Below, in pieces: positions 13,401 through 21,994 of a stretch of DNA of 64,000 nt; the first letter of the stretch is position 1; each line of letters begins with the position of its first letter. A program made the translations under genes and the position numbers. Where the stretch lies: the NCBI GenBank assembly GCA_019059635.1, contig JAGVRJ010000014.1, positions 434,001 to 498,000 of the forward strand, given 5' to 3'. The notes beneath the pieces are model-generated. The model was given only the letters and a program-made list of their open reading frames with translations, did not search any database and was not told where the DNA came from. This DNA is from Proales similis (Eukaryota; Rotifera; Eurotatoria; Ploima; Proalidae).

Positions 13401-13907
13401 AACTACCCGTGGGATGTGGCTGTTTCGAACGACTCGAGCATTCTCATATCGGACACGCGCAACCACCGCATTCAGCTGTTCGACTCGAAAGGAAACTTTC
13501 TGCGAAAGTACGGCTTCGACGGGCCCCTGTGGAAGCAGTTCGACTCGCCGCGCGGCGTCGCCTTCAACAGCCAGAATCAAATAATTGTTACCGACTTTAA
13601 CAACCATCGTCTGCTGGTCATAAACAGCGACTTTCAAACCGCCAAGTATATGGGCAGCGAGGGCTCCGGCAACGGCCAGTTCTTGAGGCCGCAGGGATGC
13701 GCGGTCGATCACGAGGGCAACATAATTGTGGCCGACAGCCGCAACTACCGCGTTCAAGTATTCAGCCCGAGCGGGGTGTTCAAGCACAAGTTCGGCGCGC
13801 AGGGAACAGGGCCCGATCAAATGGACCGGCCCTCGGGCGTCTGCGTAACACCTGACGGTCAGATTCTGGTGGTCGACTTTGGCAACAATCGCGTCTTGGC
13901 ATTTTGA
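10476..13907 (+). CDS. TRIM71: TRIM-NHL protein LIN-41/TRIM71
   Basis: A single-exon gene of 1,143 residues, a predicted RING E3 ligase and RNA-binding repressor of the heterochronic (let-7/lin-41) pathway. From the N-terminus: a split RING near residues 114-220 (Cys/His pairs HFCSYC, NLHRVCVEC and, after a Ser-rich insert, LKCKLC). A long Ser/Gln/Asn-rich linker follows to about residue 525. One B-box lies at about 529-575 (CGLHHGEVCAKFC), then a coiled coil, a filamin/Ig repeat at about 735-860, and six NHL repeats from about 865 to the end. Blades such as RPWGVCCD, ADRSNNRVQVF and DSPRGVAF are near-identical to LIN-41 and not to other TRIM-NHL proteins. ATG 10476 is used because the preceding in-frame codon is GTG. 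Only one B-box is seen, whereas TRIM71 usually has two. The 3'UTR carries a let-7 seed match (14301) and ends near the AATAAA at 14402. Confidence 0.95.
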   Translation: MAMSDTEGEKKATEGSSDCAAAQICRPSNMSEACQLPPASGLKLDANQLEARQQIEKHTSSGLFSYSSEPLALFPQFMMSAKLNSEQQNTQNNGGDLFAQGASMAHFDANSLTHFCSYCYQSSAVELTMLDCNLHRVCVECRAAQSKRATSRKNSDDSTATNRRGSMNLQFSSSCSNGTNLSSEMSSIESSSVSSSDELAFEDRFLGSLLSLKCKLCKTDSGVLSFGPKSTSDSPQSFLFNGLAQGSQPLDLFAASSYSVLDTLKHLRLDQDDLCPSGHGHTSPNNGLFSSLHPFEFDSNSQAPNDYSLFSEASPPLQTGYTKAAAAGRSEPFANAAPIAFSQSLSSPQANFFRAPGQRRASDCFQSNGSTSSQSPNIRSVMDLKRTDCVLPIGSRQFEPTAGHNVCSAVATGPAFQSHQESGSSSSSSHRSPRSSVVVSKEAMKLMASSSEDLFGRSSFLEMANASSSLSALLEKNSPLASTASVGHLTSNQMLDTDLFSLMNQTRQDSAPRMAQANALAGVNLSLGYPKCGLHHGEVCAKFCVNCQLIACGECERQSHSQHSMQSLLEAIGETRHITDTLLNESDQIVNVFRDISKQAAQTSAKIQRKSESIALELNRVHMAQARALDERKRLLLDNVRRLEAIKIGMLNKQINDVQLIFRDIESLSNEIRYKWKSLACMAPCSQDAAQLQILIDLRHKLLKEIQSLKSYHAKHYHELLPLYQPCESDDFFFAPVDLPASATQLGYLTSSAFAPNCIAYGDGLKQAVKMKIATFAVQSVDHLGQIKRTGGDSVCALIQTPDARLFRLDVLDKHDGSYLISYCPPMDGVYLLSVYVNGSHIQGSPFSVPIKSGRSYEAMSGRALFTIDAGEGSEDGQFCRPWGVCCDSAGNIIVADRSNNRVQVFDKSGKFLYKFGSHGTKPGQFDRPAGVAFDHQLNRIVVTDKDNHRIQVFQPDGTFLFKFGEKGSKPGPYFNYPWDVAVSNDSSILISDTRNHRIQLFDSKGNFLRKYGFDGPLWKQFDSPRGVAFNSQNQIIVTDFNNHRLLVINSDFQTAKYMGSEGSGNGQFLRPQGCAVDHEGNIIVADSRNYRVQVFSPSGVFKHKFGAQGTGPDQMDRPSGVCVTPDGQILVVDFGNNRVLAF

Positions 13908-14300
13908 GTCAGTGCCCGCCCCCCACCGCCCCAGCAGCCAGCAACCAAACTTTACCAAACAAGCAGCCGCCGATCAATCAGCGACCGATCAAGCGTTGAC
14001 CGGTCAAGGCCGCCAAACCTGTGCTCTCGCTTTTTTCTGTTTTAGCCCAGTTTTAGAAATCCGTATTCTGTCATCAACTCGCTCGACCGGTAGGATCCTC
14101 CTTTTAGCGGAGATGCGCGCGTCTTGATGTTCTCTTTTCTCTTTTCATTTAACGATTTTAGACAATTCTAGGCGCCGACTGTGATTGTTGTCGTTTTGCT
14201 TTCTTTTCTCATTTCTATTGGCCAATCACTTTTTGTTCGAACCAAGCACCGAGTAGACAGGTCCGATTTGACTTGAACATATAAAAATTATTTCGCCTCT

Positions 14301-14307
14301 CTACCTC
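14301..14307 (+). promoter_or_regulatory. Candidate let-7 target site in the LIN-41 3'UTR
   Basis: CTACCTC is a perfect complement of let-7 nucleotides 2-8. It lies about 395 nt after the LIN-41 stop and upstream of its AATAAA (14402-14407). A second, offset match (TACTACCT at 14367-14374, pairing let-7 nucleotides 3-10) follows about 60 nt downstream. Known biology: let-7 represses lin-41/TRIM71 through 3'UTR sites in nematodes, flies and vertebrates. A given 7-mer is expected about 0.03 times in 500 nt by chance. Confidence 0.6.
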
Positions 14308-14401
14308 GAGACGAAAGCCGACCGGCCGGCCGCAGTTTTACCTCATCGGTTCTCCGTTGTCATTTGTACTACCTAGTTCAAGTCGGCATTTTCTTCAATT
14401 C

Positions 14402-14407
14402 AATAAA
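14402..14407 (+). terminator. Polyadenylation signal of LIN-41
   Basis: AATAAA about 495 nt after the LIN-41 stop codon, in an otherwise gene-free stretch. The stop of the convergent minus-strand gene begins only about 30 nt further on. Confidence 0.65.
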
Positions 14408-14437
14408 ACGCAAACAATACACGCCAGGCAGCTCGTT

Positions 14438-14443
14438 TTTATT
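14438..14443 (-). terminator. Polyadenylation signal overlapping a stop codon (minus strand)
   Basis: On the minus strand the last codons and TAA stop (14439-14441) of the unidentified gene lie inside an AATAAA hexamer. Its transcript would end inside the LIN-41 3' end, so the two convergent mRNAs should abut or overlap by a few bases. Confidence 0.5.
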
Positions 14444-16200
14444 GTTCGGCTAGTTGGTAGAAACGGTCCGAATCGCGAAAGGTCACTCGACTGGCCTCGC
14501 CGGGCCGCTTGCAAATCGAAAGTGTCTGCGTCGCCTGCGACCTTAGAAATGCTTTGATCGGCAGCAGGGAGACGGGCGAGTCAACAAAGCCGTGCAGTCG
14601 AATGAACACCATCTCGGCGCGAGCTTCTCGCTCGTACAGTCGCCTATAGCAACTCAACTGTTGAACTGCGCGTTCAAGTAATATAAACGTGCGCTCACTC
14701 GATCAAATCGGCAAGTTCAATGAGAATCCAGGAGGGAATGAATCCTTTGAAGCGGAGAACGCTCACTGCTGCAGTCTGCTGGCCAGTGTCCGATCCGAGC
14801 GCCCCGTCCCTTCGATTTCGAGCATTTCAGAATCATTTCAGAGCCGATCGAGAGCAGAGCGAATTGTGCTGCGGGTCTATTTACAGTTTAATGTCGTGCA
14901 CTAACGAGCCGAGAAGCGATTCGACTCGATTCCATTCAGAGTCGGTCTGCAGACGATTCAATAGCGCTTGGCTGTTCAATTGCGACTCGCACACGTGTCT
15001 GACGAAGTGCTCTTCTCGGTTGAGGCAATCGAACACTTTGGCTGCGTTCAAGAGCTTCGTCAAATGCTGCTTCGGCTCGCTGCATTTTGACGACGCGTAG
15101 AAAGTGCTCTCCTTCGACTCGAGCGCCTTGCTCAGACGTTCTAAAACCGACTCTTCGCTTTTGAACAAGTCGACGCGGAATTCTGTGCGCATTCTCGTTT
15201 TACCAGGCCGCGAGGAGAATCGAGATCGTGGAAATCAACTGACCGTAGCGCTTTTGTCCGCTTCTCTCGCAGACCAGGTGATGAGGAAGGGGAAGACGCT
15301 TGGCACGAGACCACTCGGTCTGGATAACGAGCTGTCCGTCAGCGAGCAGGGCCAAGCAGTCGTCGCCGTCCAGACGAGTGTTGAACGAGAGCAGGCAAAT
15401 CGGTTCTAAATGGTGTCCTTAAAAGCTGCGGCTTGTTCACGTCCAAGTGATGCGCTCACCTGAATCCTTAAGTTGTTGAACAAACGCCGGACAGGTCAAA
15501 GTGGACCAGTTTAGCTGCTGAACAAGAAAGTAGCGATTTCGAGCCGATAAATGATCGACAAGTGGCGCGAAATTGCTCTCGTGCGCCGCCAGAATCAAAT
15601 CGACCTGTTTGGACTGAATTTGAAACAGGGAGCAGACGATGCGATCGAAAATCTCTCACTTGGTGAACGAATGCTGGCGGGGAAAGTTTCAACATTTTTC
15701 CGCTCGATTATGCTCGTTTGTTCTCGGTTGAAGTAGCACGCGCTCCAACTATCCGGCCGGAAGAGGCTGGAAATTAGGCAAAACTGAGTCAGAGCTAAAG
15801 CAAATCTATTTAAGAAGGTGATTGCTGCCTGAACAAATGGGCAAATGAGGTCGATTTGCTTTCGGAGCGTTAGAGCTTGAGCAGACTCGAACAGGGCTCT
15901 GGCCATCAGGTTGATGTGGGCGCGCTTTGTTGGGTTTGTTTTGCCCGCAAATAGCAGAAATGGGCGGCGAAATACCCGCACGAATGTGTCGACGGTTCAT
16001 AAGCATATCGAACGAGGTCGAGCAGCGAGACGAGGGGATATCGCCTCCGAAGAGTGCAAGGATCTGGTCATAATTAGAATCGTGCACTTAATCTCTCGGC
16101 CCGTTCGGGGGGCAACAATTCAATTTGAATGGCTCTGCTGCACCTCGAATTCGAGTGAACGGATCAACATTTTCAAATTTAGTTCTCTATGCGACCCAGC
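14439..16200 (-). CDS. Unidentified multi-exon gene (C-terminal part supported, 5' end uncertain)
   Basis: I do not recognise this protein. It is kept because five segments read open across plausible short introns with compatible phase. The last exon is 14439-14643 (ends DSDRFYQLAEQ). A 55-nt intron (14644-14698) precedes an exon with FKGFIPSWILIELADLIE, then an exon ending at 14885 (KVFDCLNREEHFVRHVCESQ), one around 15280-15400 (ICLLSFNTRLDGDDCLALL), and one around 15450-15650 (LILAAHESNFAPLVDHL). Upstream, the frames at 15700-15980 (ARALFESAQALTLRKQIDL) and 16000-16180 (DSNYDQILALFGGDIPS) also look coding, but I could not join them cleanly. It is probably a soluble helical protein with no obvious catalytic motif, signal peptide or membrane helix. 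It is divergent to the syndecan gene and convergent with LIN-41. Exact start and exon number are unknown. Confidence 0.5.
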
Positions 16201-16557
16201 GCTCGCTTTCATTCGGTTTTCAAACACGGGCTTGGCTGCGCGCGTCGCTATCGCATTAGAGCTCGGGTCGGTGCAGTTCAAGCGTTTTGTTAATTGTGTG
16301 GAATGCCACTCGAGTCGGACAGAAAGTGCGCAGTTTACGAGTAGTGATCTGTTGGCCGACGCCAGAGAGCGCTTCGAAAGCTAACGAGAGTGTCGAAGAG
16401 TGGCGACCGTCGTTGATTATATCGATTAAGCAAGCTTGCCGCACGAGAGAGGAATAATTTATTAAAATAGAGCAGTGGGCTTCTGTTTATCCTCGCGTCT
16501 CGTCGATGCTCCGTTCTAATTAACTTGTATTCATTTTGGCAGCCATCGCCTTTAGAA

Positions 16558-16563
16558 TATATA
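16558..16563 (+). promoter_or_regulatory. TATA box of the syndecan gene
   Basis: TATATA 57-62 nt upstream of the syndecan ATG, consistent with a TSS about 30 nt downstream and a short leader. Confidence 0.55.
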
Positions 16564-16619
16564 GAAGGGGAGGGCGCACAGAGCTCTGCACGGCCACAAG
16601 ATCAACCCGAAGCATCACA

Positions 16620-17396
16620 ATGATCAAGTGTTTACATTTACTTTTACTGTGGACGGCGCTGGCCGCCTCCAGTGGCCAATTCGTGCACAAAGATGAGGAT
16701 CCGTATGCGCCAGATGGAAGCGATTCGTACGAGTCGAGCGGCTATCACTTCAAAGAGGACGCCCATTTCTCGGCAGCTTACGCATCCAGCGACCTCAAGA
16801 TCGAATCGGCCAAAACCAAAAGGCTGCCGGACAATTTGCATGTGCCGGCTGAAAAGCTCTCGCCCAGCGACATGTACTACAAGCCGCCGCAGTTCGAGGC
16901 GGGCCGAGGCAACCTGCTCGAGCCGATCAAGGCGCCGGACAATCTGCTCAGCGGCAAACTGCACAATCCGTCTTCTTCTCAATCGCTTGAGATCGGCTAC
17001 CTCAACGGCCTCGACTCGGAGCACAAGAAAGACGACAACGAGCTCTATTACTATTACGACGACACTTACGGCCTGTCGGACAGCAAGGGCGAGATAAAAG
17101 TGGAAGAGCCGGTCTACCAGCCGCCACCGTCGCAGCCCGACGACCCCAAACAAGAGATGAAAAGCAACTACGAATCGTCACGTTCTAAACTCATCTCGAT
17201 AATCACCAAGCCGGGCATCATGGCCGGCATCGTGGGCGGCATTATCATCGGAGTGCTCACCGCCATTTTGCTTGTGATGTTCATCATTTACCGAATGCGC
17301 AAGAAGGACGAGGGCAGCTATGCGCTTGAGGAGAGCAAGAAGCCTCTAAACGCCTACGACTACCGCAACTGTCCGACAAAAGAGTTTTATGCCTAA
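16620..17396 (+). CDS. SDC: Syndecan, transmembrane heparan-sulfate proteoglycan
   Basis: A 258-residue intronless type I membrane protein and cell-surface co-receptor. Start ATG 16620 gives a clean signal peptide (MIKCLHLLLLWTALAASSG). The ectodomain is acidic, with Ser-Gly sites flanked by acidic residues (DSYESSGYHF) suited to glycosaminoglycan attachment, and a Tyr/Asp stretch (ELYYYYDD). The membrane helix is GIVGGIIIGVLTAILLVMF. The cytoplasmic tail is canonical: C1 (RMRKKDEGSYALEE), a variable part, then the C-terminal EFYA that binds PDZ proteins such as syntenin in the family. A TATA box precedes it and AATAAA lies at 17885. A truncated tandem copy follows 0.9 kb downstream. Identification is firm from the tail alone. 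Confidence 0.95.
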   Translation: MIKCLHLLLLWTALAASSGQFVHKDEDPYAPDGSDSYESSGYHFKEDAHFSAAYASSDLKIESAKTKRLPDNLHVPAEKLSPSDMYYKPPQFEAGRGNLLEPIKAPDNLLSGKLHNPSSSQSLEIGYLNGLDSEHKKDDNELYYYYDDTYGLSDSKGEIKVEEPVYQPPPSQPDDPKQEMKSNYESSRSKLISIITKPGIMAGIVGGIIIGVLTAILLVMFIIYRMRKKDEGSYALEESKKPLNAYDYRNCPTKEFYA

Positions 17397-18314
17397 ACGG
17401 CCGCCGCTGCTGCAGCCGCCTTATGTAGAATGGTCGTTTAGAAAGCAAGGCACACAGCCAGATAGTCCTTTCCTCTCTTTCTCAATCGCACACTCACTCC
17501 TCTTCTGGTCGTTAGCCGAGTCGCACCCTCTGTCCCCCTTTCGCCTCATCTCTTCACTTGGCCCTTCTCATTCTCTCTCTCTCTCTCTTTGTCTCTATTC
17601 CCCTTCTCCCTGTCGCTCTGTTTGCTGACCTTGTTAAATTCTGTTTTGATGAAATGATTTCTTTTCGGCCGTTCGATCAAATTGGTCTCGTGTCAGTCAA
17701 CTGTTCAAAGCACTGTTTGTTAGCATCGTGTCCTCAATCTTGAGTCAATACCACAAGTCACCTCCATCACCCCTATTCATACATCTCGCAGAGCTAGTCA
17801 GCTGAATTGTGAGACAACCAAAGCTCTTCTTTAAGAAACCAGTTTTAACCAAGCTACATTTTGCTCTCAAATTTTGTATATATTAATAAATCAATGGGTA
17901 GTCGACGTGCTTCTCTTTTATTTCTCAATGCCGCACTCAAACCTTTTTATCAAGTGCTGTCCGCCCACATCAGAATAGACAGGTCTGAGTTCAATCTCAC
18001 TTGAAATGTTCACGGCGGGCCTTGATGACTAATCTGGCGTTGAATGAGAAGAATTACGCATTCGAAAGAACCCAACCTATCCGCCCGGAGCGACAGCGAG
18101 ATCAAAACCAGAGGAGATGTTAAATTGAAAACACAAGTTTGGCAACTAAATTGAGCAATTTAAATCAGTTGCCTTATCTCATAAAACTCCAATCTCAAAC
18201 AGCCGCTCAAAAATAAGACCTCCATCCGATCAGTTGTTTTTTTATAAGAATTCCCAGTCTCTCTATTATAACACTCAAGTAGCAGTCTGAAGTAACACAC
18301 TAATCGCAGTCAGA
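17397..18314. other. Syndecan 3'UTR and intergenic spacer
   Basis: CT-rich 3'UTR (17460-17620), then an AATAAA at 17885-17890 that probably ends the syndecan transcript. The right end holds the TATAA motifs near 18243 and 18264 that precede the tandem copy. No gene seen. Confidence 0.6.
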
Positions 18315-19070
18315 ATGGTCAAATGTTTGCATATTCTTCTACTGTGGATGGCAATCGGAGCCTCTAGAGGCCAGTTCAATTTGTCAAAGCAAATCGAGCT
18401 TGTTAATCATGAAATTGATTCAGACGAGCCGATTATTGCAAACGGGCATCATGAAAACTCGAACCAGGAGAGCGGAGACCAACTGTCGGCCCTGCAAGAG
18501 CAATCACCGTTGGCGTTGAACAAAGATGCAAGCAACGATATTGAGCCACTCCAAGCAGAGACGGATAGCTTGTGGATCGACTCAGGCACCAATTCGTCTT
18601 CTCTTGTCATCAGCTATTTGGAAAGTATTGAGGAAGACACAGAAAACAGCGATTATTACTATTACGATCTACTCCAGCACACAGAGGAGGAGATGATCCC
18701 AAAGCCACATTTAAATGCTTACAACGCATCGGAGACTATCAAAGCGGCCGATCCGCGGCCGCTTTGGTCTAAGTGGCACACCGGCACCCAACCCAACAGC
18801 ACCCAACTCAACATCACTGTGCAGAACATCACCCGGCACCTGCTTCCTGCAGAGGCTCCGCAACATAAGCTAAACATCACGAATTTCGTTGACCCCGTCG
18901 AGAATGAACGGTCCAGTTTCATCTCCGCCTTGACTAGGCCGGCCATTTTAGCCGGCATTATTGGTGGCTTCGCAATCGGACTGCTTGCAATTATCGCGCT
19001 TGTGATGTTCACCATTTTCCGAACGCGCAAGCAGGACGCAGACAGACCGAGTTCAGGACAAAGCCTTTGA
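18315..19070 (+). CDS. Syndecan-like tandem paralogue lacking the EFYA cytoplasmic tail
   Basis: A 251-residue intronless type I membrane protein, clearly a copy of the upstream syndecan. The signal peptide (MVKCLHILLLWMAIGASRG), the YYYYD stretch, the juxtamembrane ISALTRPAILAG and the helix (GLLAIIALVMFTIFRTRK) align with it segment by segment. The ectodomain has an acid-flanked Ser-Gly (NQESGDQLS) and several N-glycosylation sequons (NSS, NAS, NST, NIT). The cytoplasmic tail is short and has neither the C1 KKDEGSY block nor the C-terminal EFYA, ending DRPSSGQSL. It should therefore not bind syntenin or other PDZ partners. It has its own TATA motifs and an AATAAA at 19162. The frame is fully open, so it looks like a diverged functional gene rather than a pseudogene. 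Confidence 0.85.
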   Translation: MVKCLHILLLWMAIGASRGQFNLSKQIELVNHEIDSDEPIIANGHHENSNQESGDQLSALQEQSPLALNKDASNDIEPLQAETDSLWIDSGTNSSSLVISYLESIEEDTENSDYYYYDLLQHTEEEMIPKPHLNAYNASETIKAADPRPLWSKWHTGTQPNSTQLNITVQNITRHLLPAEAPQHKLNITNFVDPVENERSSFISALTRPAILAGIIGGFAIGLLAIIALVMFTIFRTRKQDADRPSSGQSL

Positions 19071-19495
19071 GTCAGAGACGCAAAATGACTTGAAAAAAAG
19101 GCGTAGATGTTTCTGTTGCCAGAGTTAAAAGGCAAGAGCCGCTTTTGTAAAATCATCTTGCAAATAAATGTCCATGTGAGGTCTCTTAGATTGGGGCTAT
19201 TTTCAATTTCCGTTTATCAACAGCCAGCAGCCAGGCATCTTTTAGAGACACAGTCGGATTCAGAATTCAGGCAAGCGTTAGGACCAGGAGTCGAGATTCG
19301 AGCATTTTATTGCATTTCGATTTAAATAAACTCGATTCGAATCGGCTGGCCATGAACTTTGATCGATGCAAAGCTGGCCAACTTGTCAGATATTGGCTGT
19401 AACGGCTAAAAGACTAAAATAACTAAACGAGCTAAAGAGCGTTTGTCCGCAAATGGCTGCAATCGAGGCCAACTTGCAGCAACGAGCAGAAGCGC
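19071..19495. other. Convergent 3' flanks of the syndecan-like gene and SGSM3
   Basis: AATAAA on the plus strand at 19162-19167 (syndecan-like gene) and TTTATT at about 19306, i.e. AATAAA on the minus strand (SGSM3). No further gene seen. Confidence 0.55.
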
Positions 19496-21994
19496 TCAAT
19501 TGAGATCCCAACTGAATAGATGGTGTTTGACGAGCATGTCCTGGATGCAGTCGTTGAGCGTCGCCTCTTGGCTGAATATTGTCTGTTGGCTGAGGAAGAA
19601 CGAAAACTGGGCAAGTAGACGCAGCTCGCATTTTATCTGCACCCAGCCCGGGCTGCGAATGAACGACCACGGGTGATACCATTTGTCGACCGCCTCCAGA
19701 CTCGAGCAGAGTATCTCCAGCCAAATGTGAAGACACTGCTCATTGAGGCCGGCAGAGATCAGCTCGCGCAGCTTGCTGTCGTGGTCCAGCCTCTGGCGTC
19801 CGCGCTTCAGATTGAGCGTTTGCACTGTTTTGTAGAGGAGCTCTTCGGGGGTCAGCACGCGACTCTCCTCGTCCAGACGAAAGGTTTTACACAACACCAG
19901 GCGAGAATGAACGTTTTCAAAGTCTTTCTCAACCACCTTGAGCACTGCCTCGTTTATAAAGAGCCACGGGTGTGCTGAGCTGCCGATCAGGTTCTTGCTT
20001 CTCAGGCCGTACTCGAATATCGACTTGAGGACAAGGTAGAGCTCGCCGCGGACCAGATCGCCGATCCGGTCGTTGACCAGATCATCGCCTGCCGGCGTGT
20101 ACCAGCGTCCGACACGTTCGTCAATTAGCTGGACAAAGCGACTCGGGAACCAGCCTCGTTGGCCGTCCAGCTCACCGATCCAACAGTGCTCGTCGCGAGT
20201 CGATAGCACATCGACTATGCAGTTCTTTCTCAGACCGAGCTCGTCCTCTTCGTTCTTCTCAAAGTCGAGCAGCACTTTGGCTCGTTTGCGCTCGCTGACT
20301 TGACTGTTCTGGGCGAATATCTCGTAGTCTCTGGAGTGCGACTCGGTCGAATAGTCCGCACTGAACGCGCATGACTCGTAGAGGCCTGGCTCCACGCTCT
20401 GGAAGTGAGTGGCTATTTTTAGCACAACCTCGCGCAAGTTGCCAATCAGCTCGGACTGCATCACATTCTTCAGCTTGGCCTCGGCTTCCTCGTTCGTATC
20501 AGCTGATCGATGCACTGCTGAATCGTTGCTTCGTCTTGAGCCGAAATTCAGCGTCTTCATCAAACTCTTTTTGGACGTGTCTGCGCCGCGCAGCCGCAGT
20601 GTATCTTGTCCTCTGTAGCTGATTGGCACCGAGCCGCTCTGCGCCATCAAATAGGCCTGGTGCTTTTTGCGGGTGGCATCGATCATGCTCGTGCTGACCG
20701 ACGACGCGATCCTGATTGCCGACTCAAGCAGCTGGTCGATGTCGCTCAGCTCGGCCGGAATTTCGCTCAGCTTGGAGAATATCTGCGACGAGCAGTCGGC
20801 GGCCATCAGCGCGCTCTCGTTCAGCTTCAGCATGGCCAGCGTGATTTGAAAGAGCGCCATTGAGCCATCGTAGAACATTATGTCCCAGACACGCAGCAGC
20901 AACTTGACGTGCAGCACGTTCGAGAAGAGAGTCATGAACCAGTTGACGCAGATCAGAGACAAATCGATGTCGAACTTGGCCAGCTGCTGCTCAATGTCCG
21001 GAAGATAGATTGAGATCAACTGACGCAGAACCTTCATGTCTGCTTGCACGCCCAGCAAACTGTGAGAGTAGTAGGAAGAGGGCAAGAGGTCTTCGATGAT
21101 CGAGCGCATCATCCAGAACGCGTCCTCCTCCTCCAAGAACAGAAGCAGAGTGGCCACCACGTTGCCCATGCCCTGGCAGTAGCCGATGCTCGGATAGAGC
21201 CACGCGGTCGCCTGAAGTATTCGCCTAAGACGAGGCACGCCGACGCTCTCATGCGAGCAAAAGCAAGCGTTCGACGGAAGTGTGCGCAGCAGGTCCTTGT
21301 CTATTTGCTTGTAGGAGCCGAAGCCGTCTGTTTCGGCGTTTTTCAATATTTCCGCATAAGTGAAGCTGCTCTCGCTCTTGCGCTTGTAAGCGCCAGTCAG
21401 CCGCATCCAGACAAACGGGCGAAGTGAGTGCGGCACTCCCTGGCCCCTGATCATGTTCTTCAGTCGCTCGCATCTGTCCAGCTGAACAACTTGGCTCCAC
21501 GAGAACGAGCTGCCCACACTGCCGTTGAGCGTAAACTCCAAGTAGGCCACCCAGCGCAGCTTGTGCTTCTCGTCCTCGGCAAACGCGCCTCGGCTCATTC
21601 TCCTCTTTCTTTCGGGCATTGGCGAGAGGCGCACATTCACAAAGCGGTCGCCGTCTGCTTGGCCGCCTTCCTCTGCCGGCTTGTCCAAATCCACTTTAAA
21701 GCCAAACTCGTCGTAATAGAACTCATCAGTCGCCATGTTCGCATTAATCAAATCGAGCGGAAGCATCGAGCTGACTAGAGCACTGAATGCGCTTGTTGCT
21801 CGACTCTTGGCCTCCTCGTGTCGTTTGTTATCGCTGTTGTGGTTGCTGCTGCTGCTGGGTACTGCAAGACTGTCCACTTGTTTGAATTTAGATTGCAAAT
21901 TCATGCTGAGCTCATTTTCTGCTTCGTCAATGAGCGACTCGGCTTTCACGTGCCCTGGCCAGTAGCCGTTCTTTGCCTCTTTTCCCATCGACAT
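19496..21994 (-). CDS. SGSM3: Small G-protein signalling modulator 3 (TBC-SH3-RUN), Rab GTPase-activating protein
   Basis: An intronless 832-residue protein with the diagnostic order TBC, SH3, RUN. The TBC domain (about residues 185-400) has the arginine-finger motif IDKDLLR and the glutamine-finger YCQGMG, so Rab-GAP activity is expected. The SH3 (about 575-630) begins AKVLLDFEKNEEDEL. The RUN domain fills the C-terminus (about 635-825, with SSAHPWLFINEAV and LHIWLEIL). The N-terminal ~130 residues are low-complexity and acidic. In other animals SGSM3 acts on Rab/Rap-dependent endosomal traffic. Length and domain order match the family. Its neighbours STARD7 and RFC2 are on the same strand but functionally unrelated. 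Confidence 0.93.
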   Translation of the reverse strand: MSMGKEAKNGYWPGHVKAESLIDEAENELSMNLQSKFKQVDSLAVPSSSSNHNSDNKRHEEAKSRATSAFSALVSSMLPLDLINANMATDEFYYDEFGFKVDLDKPAEEGGQADGDRFVNVRLSPMPERKRRMSRGAFAEDEKHKLRWVAYLEFTLNGSVGSSFSWSQVVQLDRCERLKNMIRGQGVPHSLRPFVWMRLTGAYKRKSESSFTYAEILKNAETDGFGSYKQIDKDLLRTLPSNACFCSHESVGVPRLRRILQATAWLYPSIGYCQGMGNVVATLLLFLEEEDAFWMMRSIIEDLLPSSYYSHSLLGVQADMKVLRQLISIYLPDIEQQLAKFDIDLSLICVNWFMTLFSNVLHVKLLLRVWDIMFYDGSMALFQITLAMLKLNESALMAADCSSQIFSKLSEIPAELSDIDQLLESAIRIASSVSTSMIDATRKKHQAYLMAQSGSVPISYRGQDTLRLRGADTSKKSLMKTLNFGSRRSNDSAVHRSADTNEEAEAKLKNVMQSELIGNLREVVLKIATHFQSVEPGLYESCAFSADYSTESHSRDYEIFAQNSQVSERKRAKVLLDFEKNEEDELGLRKNCIVDVLSTRDEHCWIGELDGQRGWFPSRFVQLIDERVGRWYTPAGDDLVNDRIGDLVRGELYLVLKSIFEYGLRSKNLIGSSAHPWLFINEAVLKVVEKDFENVHSRLVLCKTFRLDEESRVLTPEELLYKTVQTLNLKRGRQRLDHDSKLRELISAGLNEQCLHIWLEILCSSLEAVDKWYHPWSFIRSPGWVQIKCELRLLAQFSFFLSQQTIFSQEATLNDCIQDMLVKHHLFSWDLN

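Noticed and set aside
13068-13958. 296-codon minus-strand frame opposite the LIN-41 NHL repeats
   Set aside because: A shadow of the repeated blades; its periodic Val/Ala pattern mirrors the NHL repeats.
14439-16200. Possible ORC3, NPRL3 or TRAPPC identity for the unidentified gene
   Set aside because: Only short phrases resembled these families and the surrounding sequence did not follow any of them, so no name is given.
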